Positions 13,498-14,490 of a stretch of DNA of 14,490 nt are shown here, piece by piece. Within the stretch, counting starts at the first letter, position 1, and each line of letters starts with the position of its first letter. Under the pieces are notes generated by a model. That model saw only the letters and a list, made by a program, of their open reading frames with translations. It was not told where the DNA came from and did not search any database. The DNA is taken from positions 1 to 14,490 of the forward strand of contig JASFRI010000061.1 in assembly GCA_050115015.1 (NCBI GenBank), read 5' to 3'. The DNA comes from JASFRI01 sp050115015. Lineage in GTDB: Bacteria > Acidobacteriota > Polarisedimenticolia > CBDVAL01. A program made the position numbers and the translations under genes.

Positions 13498-14303
13498 GCG
13501 CCGGGCCGTTCGTCGACAGCCACGCGCACCTCAGCCTGCCCGGGGCCTTCGACGAGGACCGGGAGCAGGCCCTGGAGCGCGCCCGGCAGGCCGGGGTCGG
13601 GATCGTCCTCGACCTCGCCACCCGTCCGGAGGAGTTCGACGCCTGCGTCGCGTTCACGGCGTGCCATGACGGGGTCCACGCGGCGGTGGGCGTGCACCCG
13701 CACGAGGCCCGCCACTGGTCCCCGGCGGTGGCGGCGCGGATCCGCTCGCTGGCGTCGTCCGTGGTCGCAGTGGGCGAGATCGGGCTCGACTACCACTACG
13801 ACCTCTCCCCGAGGTCGACCCAGCGTGCCGCGATGGCCGATCAGCTCGAGCTCGCCGCGGAGATCGGTCTGCCCGTCTCGGTCCATTCCCGGGAGGCGGA
13901 GGAGGACACGCTGCGCCTCCTGGCGGACGCCGACGTGCGGCGCACCGGCGGCGTGATGCACTGCTTCACCGGCAGCGAGACGATGGCCCGGACCTGTCTG
14001 GAGCTCGGGCTGCACATCTCCTTCTCCGGGATCGTCACCTTCGCCAACGCGGACCGGCTGCGCGGCATCGCCCGGGAGCTCCCGGCAGACCGCCTGCTCC
14101 TGGAGACGGACTCCCCCTACCTGGCCCCGGTCCCCCACCGCGGGAAGCGGAACGAGCCCGCCCGGGTCGTGGACGTCACCCGCCGGGTCGCCGAGCTGCG
14201 GCGGATCGATCCGGAGGAGCTCGCCCGACTCGCCACCGCCAACTTCCACCGCCTCTTCCTTTCGGGTCGGACCCAGGAAAGTCCAACAGAACAGGGAAGA
14301 TAG
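13494..14303 (+). CDS. tatD: TatD family metal-dependent hydrolase (DNase)
   Basis: The protein is 269 aa, standard for the family, a TIM-barrel with two metal ions in the cytoplasm. Ligands are visible at H10 and H12 (DSHAHL), E95 (GEIGLDYHYD, 94-103), H131 (HSREA), H156 (MHCFTG) and D206 (ETDSPYLAP), with RGKRNEP (216-222) near the end. TatD proteins have 3'-5' exonuclease activity on DNA and roles in DNA repair or quality control; the exact paralogue (TatD, YcfH/YabD) cannot be told. The neighbourhood metG-tatD is widespread in bacteria and supports a YabD/YcfH-type member. The start is GTG at 13494 overlapping the metG stop by 4 nt (GTGA); upstream in-frame sequence reads through metG in another frame and is not part of it. 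A hairpin follows the stop by 10 nt. Confidence 0.95.
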   Translation: MSAGPFVDSHAHLSLPGAFDEDREQALERARQAGVGIVLDLATRPEEFDACVAFTACHDGVHAAVGVHPHEARHWSPAVAARIRSLASSVVAVGEIGLDYHYDLSPRSTQRAAMADQLELAAEIGLPVSVHSREAEEDTLRLLADADVRRTGGVMHCFTGSETMARTCLELGLHISFSGIVTFANADRLRGIARELPADRLLLETDSPYLAPVPHRGKRNEPARVVDVTRRVAELRRIDPEELARLATANFHRLFLSGRTQESPTEQGR

Positions 14304-14313
14304 GGCGAAAACG

Positions 14314-14337
14314 GGCCTCCAGGAGCGCTTGGAGGCC
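14314..14337. terminator. Bidirectional hairpin terminator between tatD and the convergent gene
   Basis: GGCCTCCA at 14314-14321 pairs perfectly with TGGAGGCC at 14330-14337 around an 8-nt loop. The plus-strand side is followed by TCATTTC, a weak T-tract; on the minus strand the stem is followed by CGTTTTCG. It can end both tatD and the minus-strand gene that stops at 14363. Confidence 0.65.
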
Positions 14338-14362
14338 TCATTTCGGTGGCGGAATGGGCCGT

Positions 14363-14490
14363 CTAACGGCCGTCCCCGGACTTCGCGGTCTTCGGGCCTT
14401 GCTTGGGCTTGTGCTTGTGCTTCAGGGGCACCTCGAAGCGCACCGTGATGGGCGCATCGAGGCCCTTCAACCGCAGGACCATCGACATCA
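14363..14490 (-). CDS. C-terminal end of a minus-strand gene running off the window (or a 41-aa small protein)
   Basis: Reading the minus strand, a frame ends with TAG at 14365-14363 and runs open to the window edge. The visible sequence begins MSMVLRLKGLDAPITVRFEVP and ends in a very basic tail (KHKHKPKQGPKTAK). An ATG at 14488 would give a complete 41-aa protein, but the strand-like start with no ribosome site in view makes it more likely the end of a longer protein. Third-position GC is high, as in real genes here. Convergent position and the shared hairpin downstream support it. Function unknown. Confidence 0.5.
   Translation of the reverse strand, partial: MSMVLRLKGLDAPITVRFEVPLKHKHKPKQGPKTAKSGDGR

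Overview
This is a GC-rich (roughly 70% by eye), densely packed bacterial chromosomal window. Nothing in it is phage or plasmid-like apart from one small transposon-like insert. Gene content and codon use fit a free-living Gram-negative-type bacterium. The split HTH/TPR gene pair, zinc-ribbon proteins and style of operons remind me of Acidobacteriota or a neighbouring deep-branching phylum, but no marker here fixes the taxonomy and that placement is low confidence.

Layout. (1) 38-2644, plus strand: a good sigma-70 type promoter, a leader of about 320 nt with no gene, then an XRE-family HTH regulator, a TPR-repeat protein and a secreted Cys-rich protein with propeller-like strands, closed by a strong hairpin. 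(2) 2717-2992: a 276-bp element with 21-bp near-perfect terminal inverted repeats and no gene, which looks like a MITE. (3) 3127-3852, minus: a rhomboid intramembrane protease, divergent from a 140-aa DUF protein (4014-4436) across a promoter region holding a perfect inverted repeat. (4) 4444-7761, minus: an HNH endonuclease with its own promoter lying over the ddl stop codon, preceded by a thioredoxin - hflX - ddl operon. (5) 7920-10194, plus: three consecutive zinc-ribbon proteins joined by ATGA overlaps, probably diverged paralogues of one family. I do not recognise a described system for them. (6) 10331-14303, plus: larC - metG - tatD, joined by 4-nt start/stop overlaps, ending in a hairpin that can serve both strands. 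(7) The last 128 bases hold the end of, or a very short, minus-strand gene.

How the genes fit together. The minus-strand operon combines redox housekeeping (thioredoxin), ribosome splitting/rescue (HflX) and peptidoglycan precursor synthesis (Ddl). The plus-strand operon combines nickel-pincer cofactor synthesis (LarC) with housekeeping metG and tatD. The two parts of real novelty interest are the three-gene zinc-ribbon/membrane cassette and the HTH + TPR + secreted protein trio, which looks like a regulator of the RRNPP type split into two polypeptides beside an exported product. All functional statements rest on motifs read by eye; no database search was possible.
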